Positions 8,074 through 16,014 are shown, counted from the first letter of the stretch. The stretch: 31,417 nucleotides of DNA from an uncultured Mogibacterium sp. (GCF_938039775.1 NZ_CALHTQ010000087.1:1-31417), one strand, 5' to 3'. The notes: generated by a model from the letters alone, not told the origin. Numbers and translations are program-made.

Positions 8074-8430
8074 TTACGCATCTAGCTCTGCAGCTTCTTC
8101 TGCAGGCTCTTCTACCTCTGCTTCATCCTGAACTTCTTTGGAAGCCTCTGCCTGAGTCACCTTGGAAGTCACAGCAGCTTCGCAATTTAAGTCTAGTTCA
8201 AAGTTTTCAAATGTAAGTTCCTCTTCAGCGTGGTCCTCACTTCTCTTATAAGTGATTAACCCTTCTGCAATCTCGTTAGTTGCTAGGCTTACAGGTCTCT
8301 CTGCTTCAACATCTGTAAGAACTGGCTTTCCGTCAATAATATCTCTAGCTCTCTTAGCTGTTAGCACAACAAGTGTATATCTGCTGTCTGTTAGCTTGTT
8401 GAGCTCATTAATCGCTGGATATAGCATCAT
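8074..8430 (-). CDS. rpoZ: DNA-directed RNA polymerase omega subunit
   Basis: 118 residues. The N-terminal 65 residues carry the omega fold signature: MLYPAINELNKLTDSRYTLVVLTAKRAR, then EAERPVSLATNEIAEGLI. Omega helps assemble and stabilise beta-prime and mediates ppGpp effects in some bacteria. The last about 45 residues are a low-complexity acidic tail rich in Glu and Ala, so the protein is longer than the usual 65-90 residues. Start ATG at 8430 with AGGAGG at eight bases. It follows gmk by 12 bases, the usual gmk-rpoZ arrangement in Firmicutes. Confidence 0.93.
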   Translation of the reverse strand: MMLYPAINELNKLTDSRYTLVVLTAKRARDIIDGKPVLTDVEAERPVSLATNEIAEGLITYKRSEDHAEEELTFENFELDLNCEAAVTSKVTQAEASKEVQDEAEVEEPAEEAAELDA

Positions 8431-8442
8431 ATGATTTTCCTC

Positions 8443-9069
8443 CTATAATCCCTTCTCGTATTCTCTAACGATTGGCATTATCTTGTCTGGCACACGTCTT
8501 CTCTCAGCCATAATTATAGCCTGCAAATCGTATGCCGCATCGTCAAGTTCATCGTTAACCACATAGTAGTCATACTCGCCAATCAGTTTTATCTCATTAA
8601 GTGCTTCGTTAAACCTCTTGTCTATTACATCTTCAGTTTCCGTGCCGCGGTTTATAATCCTCTGGCGCAGTGTTGGGAGGTCTGGTGGCAGAACGAACAC
8701 AAGCACTGCCTGTTCAGGCATCTTCTGTTTAACCTGCAGTCCTCCTTGAACATCAATCTCGAGAATAATATCTCTGCCTTTCTCAAGTTGCTTTATGACC
8801 ATATCCTTAGGCGTTCCGTAAATATTGTCAAACACCCTCGCATACTCAAGCATTCCGTCGTTTTTAATCCTCTCTTCGAACTCTTCAACTGTTACGAAGT
8901 AATAATCTTTGCCATCCACTTCACCTGGTCTCGGCGACCTAGTTGTCATTGAAGTTGAAATCGAGATGTCTACTGACTCAAGCAACTTCTTACAAATCGT
9001 ACCCTTGCCTGCTCCCGACGGTCCCGAGATAACAAAGAGTTTGCCATCGTTGTGACTCGACTTTCCCAT
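8443..9069 (-). CDS. gmk: Guanylate kinase
   Basis: 208 residues. Phosphorylates GMP to GDP using ATP. The P-loop GPSGAGKG sits near the N-terminus, followed by the GMP-binding region STSMTTRSPRPGEVDGKDYYF; DVQGGLQVK and the lid-like region are also in place. The ATG at 9069 follows GGAG at six bases; the GTG three bases earlier would sit too close to it. An extended -10 promoter at 9101-9109 gives a leader of about 25 bases. The gene lies between yicC and rpoZ as in many Firmicutes, but remA, often found between yicC and gmk, is absent. Confidence 0.95.
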   Translation of the reverse strand: MGKSSHNDGKLFVISGPSGAGKGTICKKLLESVDISISTSMTTRSPRPGEVDGKDYYFVTVEEFEERIKNDGMLEYARVFDNIYGTPKDMVIKQLEKGRDIILEIDVQGGLQVKQKMPEQAVLVFVLPPDLPTLRQRIINRGTETEDVIDKRFNEALNEIKLIGEYDYYVVNDELDDAAYDLQAIIMAERRRVPDKIMPIVREYEKGL

Positions 9070-9100
9070 CACTGTCTCCTGTACTGAATATTTGGCTAAT

Positions 9101-9109
9101 ATTATACCA
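9101..9109 (-). promoter_or_regulatory. Extended -10 promoter for gmk-rpoZ
   Basis: The minus strand reads TGGTATAAT, an extended -10 with a perfect TATAAT, about 32 bases before the gmk start. No clear -35 box is present. Confidence 0.6.
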
Positions 9110-9286
9110 CAAATACACTTTTCTCTCTAGCAGTATTTGCGCCGCTCCCTGTAAAACCAACCTTGCACGCAGCCACTACTCGGCTCATCACACGATTCTT
9201 ACATTCGTATTAGACCGTAAGCCCTCTTCTTTCACACAATATTCTAATCTTACTCATGTTCACCCTGTATTGAGTTTATATTTCAC

Positions 9287-10177
9287 TTACTCGATATTCT
9301 GAACCTGCTCTCGAATTTTCTCAATCTCAGCTTTTAGTTCGAGCATCCACGAGGTGATATCCATATCATTTGACTTAGAACCTATAGTGTTGGCTTCCCT
9401 GTTCATCTCCTGAACGAGGAAGTCTATCTTCTTTCCCACAGTTTCTTCATCGCTACTTATAAATGACCTGAGCTGATCTATATGACTACCAAGTCTCACA
9501 ATTTCTTCAGTTATATTCGCTTTATCTGCGAATATAGCTGCTTCAAGCGCAAGTCTCTCCTCAGGAATTTCCACACTTCCGTCCAGAAGCTCCGTAATTC
9601 GCGCCTGCAAGCGTTCCTTGTACTCTCTCTCAATCTTAGGAGCTCTCTCGGTTATTAGATTCTTAGTATTTTCAATTATATCGGCTCTCTTGAGTATATC
9701 TAGCGCAAGCTTCTCTCCTTCAACAGCTCGCATAGCAATGATTCCCTCGAGTGCTTCTTTAAGAGCTGCGAGCAACTCTCTCTCAAATGCTTCTTCATCC
9801 TCTGTAGCCGGAACAGTAGTCAGTACATCTGTCATGCCTGCAAGAAGACTTAGCGGCACCTGCCCATCTCCAGCGAGATTGAAGTTGTGACCGAGCTCAG
9901 TCAGCGCATCATAATATCGCTTTGCTGCATCTAGGTTGAGGTTGACATCAGTTTCACTCTTGCCGAAATTGTCTATAGACACACCAATTTCAATTTTGCC
10001 ACGCTTCAGAACTTCCTTAGCAGCTGCCTTGATTTTCTCCTCAGCAAACGAGTACTTCCTCGGCATCTTAACTGTTATATCACAGTATCTGTGGTTTACA
10101 GCTTTAACCTCTACAGTTATGCTTCTCTGATTGCCACTATATATGCCTCTACCATAGCCCGTCATGCTCTTGACCAT
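9287..10177 (-). CDS. yicC: YicC/YloC family endoribonuclease
   Basis: 296 residues. The N-terminus VKSMTGYGRG with EVKAVNHRYCDITVKMPR is the family signature; the C-terminus GKKIDFLVQEMNREANTIGSKSND with a final helical segment (DUF1732) is also typical. Family members in E. coli and B. subtilis have been described as RNases. The ATG at 10177 has a strong binding site, AAGGAGGTGG, four bases upstream. A promoter with TTTACT and a perfect TATAAT lies at 10207-10235. The 217 bases before gmk hold no terminator that I can see, so some transcripts may continue into gmk-rpoZ. Confidence 0.92.
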   Translation of the reverse strand: MVKSMTGYGRGIYSGNQRSITVEVKAVNHRYCDITVKMPRKYSFAEEKIKAAAKEVLKRGKIEIGVSIDNFGKSETDVNLNLDAAKRYYDALTELGHNFNLAGDGQVPLSLLAGMTDVLTTVPATEDEEAFERELLAALKEALEGIIAMRAVEGEKLALDILKRADIIENTKNLITERAPKIEREYKERLQARITELLDGSVEIPEERLALEAAIFADKANITEEIVRLGSHIDQLRSFISSDEETVGKKIDFLVQEMNREANTIGSKSNDMDITSWMLELKAEIEKIREQVQNIE

Positions 10178-10206
10178 GTGTCCACCTCCTTATGTTTAAC
10201 TAATTA

Positions 10207-10235
10207 ATTATATCCTTTATGCACTTTAAAGTAAA
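10207..10235 (-). promoter_or_regulatory. Sigma-A promoter for yicC
   Basis: Minus strand TTTACT (10230-10235), 17-base spacer, perfect TATAAT (10207-10212). Confidence 0.7.
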
Positions 10236-10322
10236 CAATGCACCTATATGTTCACACCTCAGCAAGGAAGTTTTAACGTATTACATCGCTGTTTTATCGA
10301 TTCGTACAAAAGCCTCCATCGC

Positions 10323-10351
10323 TTGAAAAATGCACGTCTCCGTGATATGCT
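10323..10351 (+). promoter_or_regulatory. Sigma-A promoter for rqcH
   Basis: TTGAAA (10323-10328), 17-base spacer, TATGCT (10346-10351) preceded by TGA (extended -10). A second -10-like TATAAT at 10379-10384 lies closer to the start codon but lacks a good -35 box. Confidence 0.6.
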
Positions 10352-10408
10352 ATTTAGCATCGTGTCGGCATTAGAAGATATAATCCTGGCACTAGAAAGG
10401 AATACAAA

Positions 10409-12112
10409 TTGGCATTTGATGGCATCATTACATCTGCGATAGCAACGGAGCTATCTAACACCATTACGCTAGGTAAGATTGAGAAAATCTACCAGCCTAC
10501 TGGAAAAGATTTATTAATACAGATTCATACTAGAGAAGGCAATCTAAAGCTACTAGCATCTTGCGGTAGCCAGTCTGCTCGTATCTGTCTCACCGAGGAT
10601 AAGTACAGCAATCCTATAACACCTCCTAACTTTTGCATGCTACTTCGCAAGCACATCCAAGGAGGCCGCATAACAGAAATCAGACAGAAGGGCTCGGAGC
10701 GTATTATCGAACTAGATATCGAAGCTCAGACTGAGCTTGGCTTCACAACGTCTAAGAGACTGATTGTCGAGATCATGGGTAAGCACAGCAATATCATTTT
10801 GGTCGATATCGAGTCGGGCAAGATTATCGATGCTATTAAGAGAATTTCTATCGACGTCAACAGATACAGGCAGCTACTTCCTGGAGTAATTTACGTGTAT
10901 CCGCCCGAGCAGGACAAGACACCGTTTAAGACTGCCTCGATGGAAGATTTTGTTAATAGTGATGGATCTACCCTTAGCGAAAAGTTGCTCATGAGCCGCA
11001 TCTCAGGGATTTCACCTGCTATCGCTAGGGAACTTTTATCTGCAGTTAACCCTGCTTCTCGCCTTGCTGAGATTACAGAATCGGCAGAGTCTGGCTCTTT
11101 TAAGCCATCCATATATTTTGATAACGACAACACACCTATAGAGTTTCATATTGCCGAGCTTTCTGAATACAGCGATTTAAGAAAAGAAGATTTTGACAGT
11201 CTCAGCAGATGTATAGAATACTACTATCAACACCGAGCAAGCACTAATATTATCAAGCAGAAATCCGTTCCACTACACAAGATTGTGAAGTCAGCACTAG
11301 ACAAGGCTTTGCTCAAGAAAAAGCGCCTGTCTGAAGACCTTCTTAAGGCCGAGAACTCCGATAAGTATCGCCTGTACGGCGAGCTCTTGACAGCTAACAT
11401 CCATCTGATTCAGGCTGGCGCCCGCTCTGTAGAGGTTGTAAATTACTACGATGGTTCTAATATAACTATTCCGCTTTCAGAGAAACTTTCTGGAGCTAAG
11501 AATGCACAGCAATACTTCAAGAAGTATTCGAAGTCTAGAACAGCCATCAAGGAGAAGGCGGTTCAGCTTGAAGAGGTTGAGGCTGACATAACATATCTTG
11601 ATAGCGTAATGCAGAGCCTTGAGGCAGCTAGCACTGAAGGAGCGCTTGATCAGATTAAAGAAGAATTAGTTGAGACTGGTTACATCAGGTACCGAAGTAA
11701 GCCGGGCCATAAACGAAATAAACAAAAGCAGGCACCACTCGAATATAGACTGTCTGATGGGCACCATGTATTCGTTGGTAGAAACAACAAGGAGAACGAC
11801 CAGCTAACCACCAAAACCGCTAGTCGTACCGATATATGGTTTCATACCAAAGAAATTCCTGGTTCACACGTGATTCTCGTAACTGAGTCAGGTGAGTCAC
11901 TTCAGGATATTACAGCCGAGACCATATACGAGGCTGCTTCCATAGCTGCCTATCACAGCAAGGGTAAGGACAGCGACAACGTACCGGTCGACTACACTCT
12001 AGTAAAGTATGTCAAGAAGCCAAGCGGCGCAAAGCCGGGAATGGTGATTTTCACGCATAATTCTACGGTTTATGTCACGCCGAAGCTACCTGGTAGTACC
12101 GCCAAGGACTAG
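10409..12112 (+). CDS. rqcH: Ribosome quality control protein RqcH (NFACT / FbpA family)
   Basis: 567 residues, close to B. subtilis RqcH (YloA). RqcH binds obstructed 50S subunits and recruits tRNA-Ala to add C-terminal alanine tails that mark stalled peptides for degradation. NFACT-N is at the start (AFDGIITSA, then RLIVEIMGKHSNIILVD), a helical coiled-coil region is in the middle (about 285-420), and NFACT-R is at the C-terminus (HHVFVGRNNKENDQLT, RTDIWFHTKEIPGSHVIL). The start is a TTG at 10409, placed eight bases after AGAAAGGA, and its second residue begins the conserved AFDGI. At the position of the DR motif (97-98) this protein has Glu97-Arg98. It is a single-gene unit with its own promoter and terminator. 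Confidence 0.94.
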   Translation: MAFDGIITSAIATELSNTITLGKIEKIYQPTGKDLLIQIHTREGNLKLLASCGSQSARICLTEDKYSNPITPPNFCMLLRKHIQGGRITEIRQKGSERIIELDIEAQTELGFTTSKRLIVEIMGKHSNIILVDIESGKIIDAIKRISIDVNRYRQLLPGVIYVYPPEQDKTPFKTASMEDFVNSDGSTLSEKLLMSRISGISPAIARELLSAVNPASRLAEITESAESGSFKPSIYFDNDNTPIEFHIAELSEYSDLRKEDFDSLSRCIEYYYQHRASTNIIKQKSVPLHKIVKSALDKALLKKKRLSEDLLKAENSDKYRLYGELLTANIHLIQAGARSVEVVNYYDGSNITIPLSEKLSGAKNAQQYFKKYSKSRTAIKEKAVQLEEVEADITYLDSVMQSLEAASTEGALDQIKEELVETGYIRYRSKPGHKRNKQKQAPLEYRLSDGHHVFVGRNNKENDQLTTKTASRTDIWFHTKEIPGSHVILVTESGESLQDITAETIYEAASIAAYHSKGKDSDNVPVDYTLVKYVKKPSGAKPGMVIFTHNSTVYVTPKLPGSTAKD

Positions 12113-12150
12113 CTTTTCATATCTAAATTTTTTCAATGCAGAAAATACAA

Positions 12151-12177
12151 AATGCATTATCATCCTGATAATGCATT
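12151..12177 (+). promoter_or_regulatory. Perfect 12-bp hairpin in the rqcH 3' untranslated region
   Basis: Arms AATGCATTATCA and TGATAATGCATT, loop TCC, no T-run after it. It stands in tandem before the true terminator at 12193-12234 and may protect the mRNA 3' end; the role is inferred. Confidence 0.5.
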
Positions 12178-12192
12178 ACAAACATAGAACCG

Positions 12193-12234
12193 AAAAGGAG
12201 CTAAGCACTTTATCACAGTGATAGCTCCCTTTTG
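12193..12234. terminator. Bidirectional terminator between rqcH and the 12239-12727 gene
   Basis: An outer stem AAAAGGAGCTA / TAGCTCC-TTTT encloses an inner CACT / AGTG stem and is followed by a T-rich run on both strands. It separates two convergent genes. Confidence 0.85.
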
Positions 12235-12238
12235 TTTA

Positions 12239-12727
12239 TTATTTTTCTTTGTAGCAGATAACATATGCCTTTATGAAGTCGCTTCCTTCAACAATGCTTA
12301 GAGGAACACTTGCTACAGCTTCATCTGTATCGCCGTTATAGTACTGCTCCCTCTCTTCAGGAGAATACATATACATAGCTGCTGAATAAGTGCAGCCTCC
12401 CTCTAAATCAAGTTCAAACTCAACATCATCTGACTTAACATTTATAGTTTTGTTTAATCTATTATCTGTAGTCTGATATATACCGGAGATTGTGTACCTT
12501 CCTGGCTCAAGTGCAACCACTTTTTCAAGATACTCTCCTGTTATAGGGTTATAAGTGGAAATATCCTGTCCATTGATTTTAATCTTCTTGCAGTGCAGAT
12601 GAACTATAGCCTTATTGCTATTTTCGCTTACAAAACTTGCATTGTTCTTCTTTTTCTTGCTGTAAAAAGCCATAAATGCAGCAAATAGCACTACCCATAG
12701 ACCTATAAATACTCCAATAATTAACAT
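12239..12727 (-). CDS. Single-pass membrane protein of unknown function
   Basis: 162 residues; I do not recognise the family. Residues 2-22 form one hydrophobic membrane segment, immediately followed by SKKKKNN, so by the positive-inside rule the remaining domain should face the cytoplasm. The rest looks beta-rich and includes a short stretch, LEPGRYTISGIY (about 73-84), that resembles PEGA/carrier-type beta-sandwich motifs only loosely. The ATG at 12727 has a clear AGGAGG five bases upstream. An AT-rich extended -10 (TGATAAAAT, minus strand, 12767-12775) may drive it; a more distant promoter and terminator at 13042-13070 and 12913-12941 may form an attenuated leader. Confidence 0.75.
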   Translation of the reverse strand: MLIIGVFIGLWVVLFAAFMAFYSKKKKNNASFVSENSNKAIVHLHCKKIKINGQDISTYNPITGEYLEKVVALEPGRYTISGIYQTTDNRLNKTINVKSDDVEFELDLEGGCTYSAAMYMYSPEEREQYYNGDTDEAVASVPLSIVEGSDFIKAYVICYKEK

Positions 12728-12912
12728 CGTAGCCTCCTAGAATTACTGTTAATAAAATACTTTTCTATTTTATCAAAAAAATAGAAAAATAAAATCTTTT
12801 TTAAATGTCTTTAAGCTTTAATTGGTTATAATTCATATTTTTCACTGGACTGAGATTTTGAATTTAATACTTTCTTGGATTTATTTCTTTCTCTTCGGGT
12901 TTTAAAAGCATG

Positions 12913-12941
12913 AAAAAATGCCGCGAATTATCGCGGCATTT
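12913..12941 (-). terminator. Strong intrinsic terminator
   Basis: Minus strand stem AAATGCCGCGA / TCGCGGCATTT (11 bp, loop TAAT) followed by six T. It lies 160 bases after the flavin-reductase stop codon and can end both that operon and the candidate small RNA. Confidence 0.85.
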
Positions 12942-13035
12942 GGAAAGATCAATTGAATGGCGGAATTTCTCTCATGAGATTTTTAACCCCCTTTATATTT
13001 AAACCCTTTTAGTTAGATGCATCTAACTACTTTTC
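12913..13035 (-). ncRNA. Candidate small RNA or attenuated leader
   Basis: A minus-strand promoter (TTGCTA at 13065-13070, 17 bases, TATGAT at 13042-13047 with an extended TG) would start RNA near 13035. The transcript would contain the palindrome AGTTAGATGCATCTAACT (13011-13028) as a hairpin and stop at the terminator at 12913-12941, giving about 120 nt. It encodes at most an 8-codon frame. It could be a free small RNA, or a leader controlling the membrane protein gene 185 bases further on. Confidence 0.35.
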
Positions 13036-13041
13036 GATGTC

Positions 13042-13070
13042 ATCATATCATAAGGTGTTCTGTTTAGCAA
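13042..13070 (-). promoter_or_regulatory. Promoter for the candidate small RNA / leader
   Basis: TTGCTA, 17-base spacer and TATGAT with the extended TGA in front, on the minus strand. Confidence 0.5.
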
Positions 13071-13078
13071 TAGCTATA

Positions 13079-13108
13079 AAGTGATTAAGCTGCCATGCTT
13101 AATCACTT
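13079..13108 (-). promoter_or_regulatory. Stem-loop overlapping the flavin-reductase stop codon
   Basis: Arms AAGTGATTAAGC and GCTTAATCACTT (12 bp) with a 6-base loop. The stop codon lies inside one arm. There is no T-run on the minus strand; the T-rich side is on the plus strand, where no gene ends. Confidence 0.5.
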
Positions 13109-13810
13109 ATAGTTTTTTCTTTTATTTATATCACTAGTAGCTTTGATAGCATTATTATGTTTCTTACTAGAACCCCTACGACTCCTTGATTGTTGCCTTC
13201 TAATGCCCCTTGCTTCCTTCTCCTTGCGGCGCTTAGTCTTCTCCTTCATGACAGAAAAGCCGAATCTCCCCATATCCTGATCATCAAGTCCATAGTAGCC
13301 GCCATGGTTGAAAGCGATAAGATTCATGCGTCCGAAGTCATAGCTACCGTTCTCATCCACAAATTCAGCACTTATATGCGCGTCCACGACTTCAGCTATG
13401 AACATGTCGTGAGTGGGATACTCTCTAACTTCTAGAACCTTGCACTCAAGGTTGATTGGTGATTCTGCGATCATCGGAGTATCATTGGTCACTCCAGGGA
13501 TCAAGGTAAGACCGAGTTCGCCTGCCTTGTCGATATTACGTCCAGATCTCACCCCAGCAAAATCAGTTGCTCTTGCGAGCTTCTCAGTGGTAAGGTTTAT
13601 TACAAACTCTCCATTCTCTGAAATCATCGCATGACTGTACCTTGATTTTCTTACAGAAATATACAGAATCGCAGGGTCAGAATTGATAATTCCAGTCCAA
13701 GCAATCGTGATGATATTATTCTTCTCTGCATTACCAGCAGTCACCATAACAGCTGGTAACGGATAAAGCAGGGTTCCTGGCTTTATCTTGATTTTCTCGT
13801 TATTGCTCAT
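13103..13810 (-). CDS. Flavin reductase-like / flavoredoxin FMN-binding protein with basic tail
   Basis: 235 residues. Residues 1-180 form a flavin-reductase-like split barrel: PGTLLYPLPAVMVTAG, ITIAWTGIINSDPAILYISVR and SRYSHAMISENGEFVINL are typical of flavoredoxin-type FMN-binding proteins of anaerobes. It presumably binds FMN and handles electrons; the partner is unknown. Residues about 187-235 form a very basic, low-complexity tail rich in Lys, Arg and Ser, unusual for this family and suggestive of nucleic-acid or membrane contact. The ATG overlaps the rluD stop as ATGA, so translation is coupled. It is the last gene of the operon. Confidence 0.85.
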   Translation of the reverse strand: MSNNEKIKIKPGTLLYPLPAVMVTAGNAEKNNIITIAWTGIINSDPAILYISVRKSRYSHAMISENGEFVINLTTEKLARATDFAGVRSGRNIDKAGELGLTLIPGVTNDTPMIAESPINLECKVLEVREYPTHDMFIAEVVDAHISAEFVDENGSYDFGRMNLIAFNHGGYYGLDDQDMGRFGFSVMKEKTKRRKEKEARGIRRQQSRSRRGSSKKHNNAIKATSDINKRKNYK

Positions 13811-14889
13811 TTATTCTCCGTATCATCTAGTTTATCAAGCACTTCTTGAAAATACTCAGGTATCGCACTAGAAAATTCCATGTACTCTCCAGTCCTAGGA
13901 TGTACGAACCCTAGTTGTCTGGCGTGAAGGAGCTGCCCATTCAGTCCAAATGGCTGCTTCTTCGGTCCATATAGTGTATCCCCAACAAGTGGATGCTTGA
14001 TGGAAGCCATATGAACCCTAATCTGATGCGTGCGCCCTGTCTCAAGCCTTGCAGATACAAGAGTGTATTTACCGTAACGCTTCAGTACTCTAATATGCGT
14101 GACCGCATCTCTTGAGCCTATTCCATTAACAGCCTTTCTGAGTCTATTGATATCATCACGACCGATTGGTACATCTATGGTAAGCTTATCCTTCTTGATA
14201 TTATCAAAGACCAGAGCTATATATTCTCTAGTAACTGAATGCTTCTTGAGCTGCGCGGCAAGCGACTCGTGGGCACTGTCATTTTTGGCTATCATCAGAA
14301 GCCCGCTCGTATCCTTATCTATTCTGTGGACGATTCCTGGTCTTATTGCTCCATTAATGGACGAGAGTGAATCTCCACAGTGATACATTATAGCATTGAC
14401 GAGCGTGCCACTGGGATTTCCGATAGCCGGATGCACAACCATGCCGCGCGGCTTTTCAACCACTATTACATCTTCATCTTCATATATTATATCTATTGGG
14501 ATATCTTCAGGGGTAGCGTCGATTGGCTTCGCCTCTGGAATGGATATCATGATGGTTTCGCCTGCCTTAATTTTGTACTTTTTAGCTACTTTCTTGCCAG
14601 AGACGCTGACTAGACCGTCCTCGATGAGGTTCTGAGCATAGCTCCTCGAGAGGTCGGTCGCTTCGCCTATATAGGCATCAAGTCTCTTGCCTACGTCGTT
14701 TTCTGAGGGGGCAAGAGTCTTGACCTCCGTTATTCGCGTTTCCGAAATGCATTCCTCAGCATCATCACCTTCGATATTCGCGGTGTTTTCTTCCACAGAA
14801 ACTGTAAATCCCTCACCCCTTAGCTCTTCACCATTCTCCTTACCAGACTCATAGTTATTCTCTTGTATATCCTGTTTTGGCTTAGGCAT
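13807..14889 (-). CDS. rluD: RluA/RluD family 23S rRNA pseudouridine synthase
   Basis: 360 residues. Converts uridines in 23S rRNA to pseudouridine. Residues 1-60 are an acidic, probably disordered extension absent from most homologues. An S4 RNA-binding domain follows (about 66-115: GKRLDAYIGEATDLSRSYAQ), then the catalytic domain with HRIDKDTSG (188-196), in which Asp191 is the nucleophile, and GRTHQIRVHM. The ATG at 14889 follows GGAG at nine bases; a TTG at 14904 would sit on that binding site. It overlaps the end of lspA by 8 bases, the common lspA-rluD pairing. Confidence 0.93.
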   Translation of the reverse strand: MPKPKQDIQENNYESGKENGEELRGEGFTVSVEENTANIEGDDAEECISETRITEVKTLAPSENDVGKRLDAYIGEATDLSRSYAQNLIEDGLVSVSGKKVAKKYKIKAGETIMISIPEAKPIDATPEDIPIDIIYEDEDVIVVEKPRGMVVHPAIGNPSGTLVNAIMYHCGDSLSSINGAIRPGIVHRIDKDTSGLLMIAKNDSAHESLAAQLKKHSVTREYIALVFDNIKKDKLTIDVPIGRDDINRLRKAVNGIGSRDAVTHIRVLKRYGKYTLVSARLETGRTHQIRVHMASIKHPLVGDTLYGPKKQPFGLNGQLLHARQLGFVHPRTGEYMEFSSAIPEYFQEVLDKLDDTENK

Positions 14890-15328
14890 CTTTTCTATCT
14901 CCAATTATTAACCACAATATCAATATCGAACATCCGACAGTAACGCAGATATCTGCCACGTTAAATACAGGAAAGCTACCCACCGAAATCATATCTGTTA
15001 CAAATCCAAGAACAGTTCTATCGATGAGGTTACCAATTCCTCCGGACATTATCAGAAGCACGCCAAACTCTGCTAGCTTCTCCTTATTTTTCCTGAGGTG
15101 AAACAGAAATATCACCCCAGCAACAATTGTTATGATGGGCAAAACCACTGTGACAAGCTGCGAGTTCTGGAATAAGCTAAAAGCAGCTCCCCGATTCTGG
15201 ACGTACGTAAAATCAAGTACGCCACGGAAAACGGGGAGCGTTTCTCCAACTTCCATGCGGCTCCTCACAGCGAATTTAGTAATCTGATCAATAATCAGTA
15301 GCCCACTCGCTATAATTACCAGCATCAT
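14882..15328 (-). CDS. lspA: Lipoprotein signal peptidase (signal peptidase II)
   Basis: 148 residues, four membrane helices. Cleaves the signal peptide of prolipoproteins after lipidation. Family motifs: LIIDQITKF, the region QNRGAAFSLFQ, and the two catalytic aspartates in GGIGNLIDR and FNVADICVTVG. It would process the lipoproteins encoded in this window (the two binding proteins and the leucine-rich repeat protein). Two adjacent ATG codons (15328, 15325) are possible starts with a weak AGAAG before them. It lies 14 bases after divIVA. Confidence 0.95.
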   Translation of the reverse strand: MMLVIIASGLLIIDQITKFAVRSRMEVGETLPVFRGVLDFTYVQNRGAAFSLFQNSQLVTVVLPIITIVAGVIFLFHLRKNKEKLAEFGVLLIMSGGIGNLIDRTVLGFVTDMISVGSFPVFNVADICVTVGCSILILWLIIGDRKDA

Positions 15329-15342
15329 GAATCTTCTCTATT

Positions 15343-16014
15343 CTACTTTAAGATAATAGTGTCATCGATTGAACCCTGCTCTTTAGCAAGGTTCTTGAGG
15401 CTCTCGCTGAGATCTGAAACTGTAGCCTTTTCAGCATTATTCTCAACATTCTCCTCTTTCTTCTTGATAACGAGAGTATCTTGAGTAACTGCAGCCACAT
15501 CTCCGCCAAACGGAGTCTTAAGCTCCTTATCGATATCAGGAATATCACTTCTATCAAGGTCAGGAAGAAGACCGTACTCGTCGTTATCTAGCTTCTCCAT
15601 CTCTAGCTTAAGCATAGCCTTATAGTTGCCTCTAAGTCTTTCAACTTTCTGCTTAAGTACAAGGTGCTCATCGTTAAGCTTCTTAACAGTAGTCTTTGCT
15701 TCTAGAAGCATGCTCTCAGCCTCTAGCTCAGCATCTCTCATCATAAGCTCAGCTCTTCTCTCAGCACTTGCGGAGATATCAGCCATAAGCCTCTTAGCTG
15801 TCTCGAGTGTATCGAGCATTGCTGTATCAGACTTCTGCGACTCTTCAAGCTGCTTCTCGAGGAATTTAATCTTGTGAGCCATGTTTCTGTTGTCATTGAG
15901 AACCTTCTCATAGTCAACGATGATTAGATCTAGAAACTCATCAACCTCTCTGGAGTTGTATCCTTTTTTGTCACGAGTAAAATCTTTCTTATCGATATCT
16001 ATTGGCATTATCAT
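15343..16014 (-). CDS. divIVA: DivIVA domain cell-division/polarity protein
   Basis: 223 residues. The N-terminus PIDIDKKDFTRDKKGYNSREVDEFLD is the DivIVA lipid-binding domain; a long coiled coil covers about residues 30-140, and the last 70 residues are polar and charged. DivIVA binds curved membrane at poles and septa and recruits division or wall-synthesis partners. The ATG at 16014 is 10 bases after GGAAGG; another in-frame ATG lies two codons later. It sits in the usual ylm cluster order after sepF and yggT. Confidence 0.93.
   Translation of the reverse strand: MIMPIDIDKKDFTRDKKGYNSREVDEFLDLIIVDYEKVLNDNRNMAHKIKFLEKQLEESQKSDTAMLDTLETAKRLMADISASAERRAELMMRDAELEAESMLLEAKTTVKKLNDEHLVLKQKVERLRGNYKAMLKLEMEKLDNDEYGLLPDLDRSDIPDIDKELKTPFGGDVAAVTQDTLVIKKKEENVENNAEKATVSDLSESLKNLAKEQGSIDDTIILK

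Larger units (their letters stand above)
12728..13102. other. Intergenic region with promoter, palindrome and terminator
   Basis: No protein gene is seen. On the minus strand it contains, in order, a stem-loop overlapping the flavin-reductase stop (13079-13108), a promoter (13042-13070), an 18-bp perfect palindrome (13011-13028), a strong terminator (12913-12941) and an AT-rich 11-bp hairpin with an extended -10 (about 12762-12789). Confidence 0.6.

Noticed and set aside
9160..9230. A remA remnant or tiny frame in the yicC-gmk gap
   Set aside because: Only a 15-codon frame with a weak binding site is found; no DUF370-like sequence appears in any frame.
10248..10442. A 64-codon frame before rqcH on the plus strand
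   Set aside because: It overlaps the rqcH promoter and start, has no binding site and no recognisable protein pattern.
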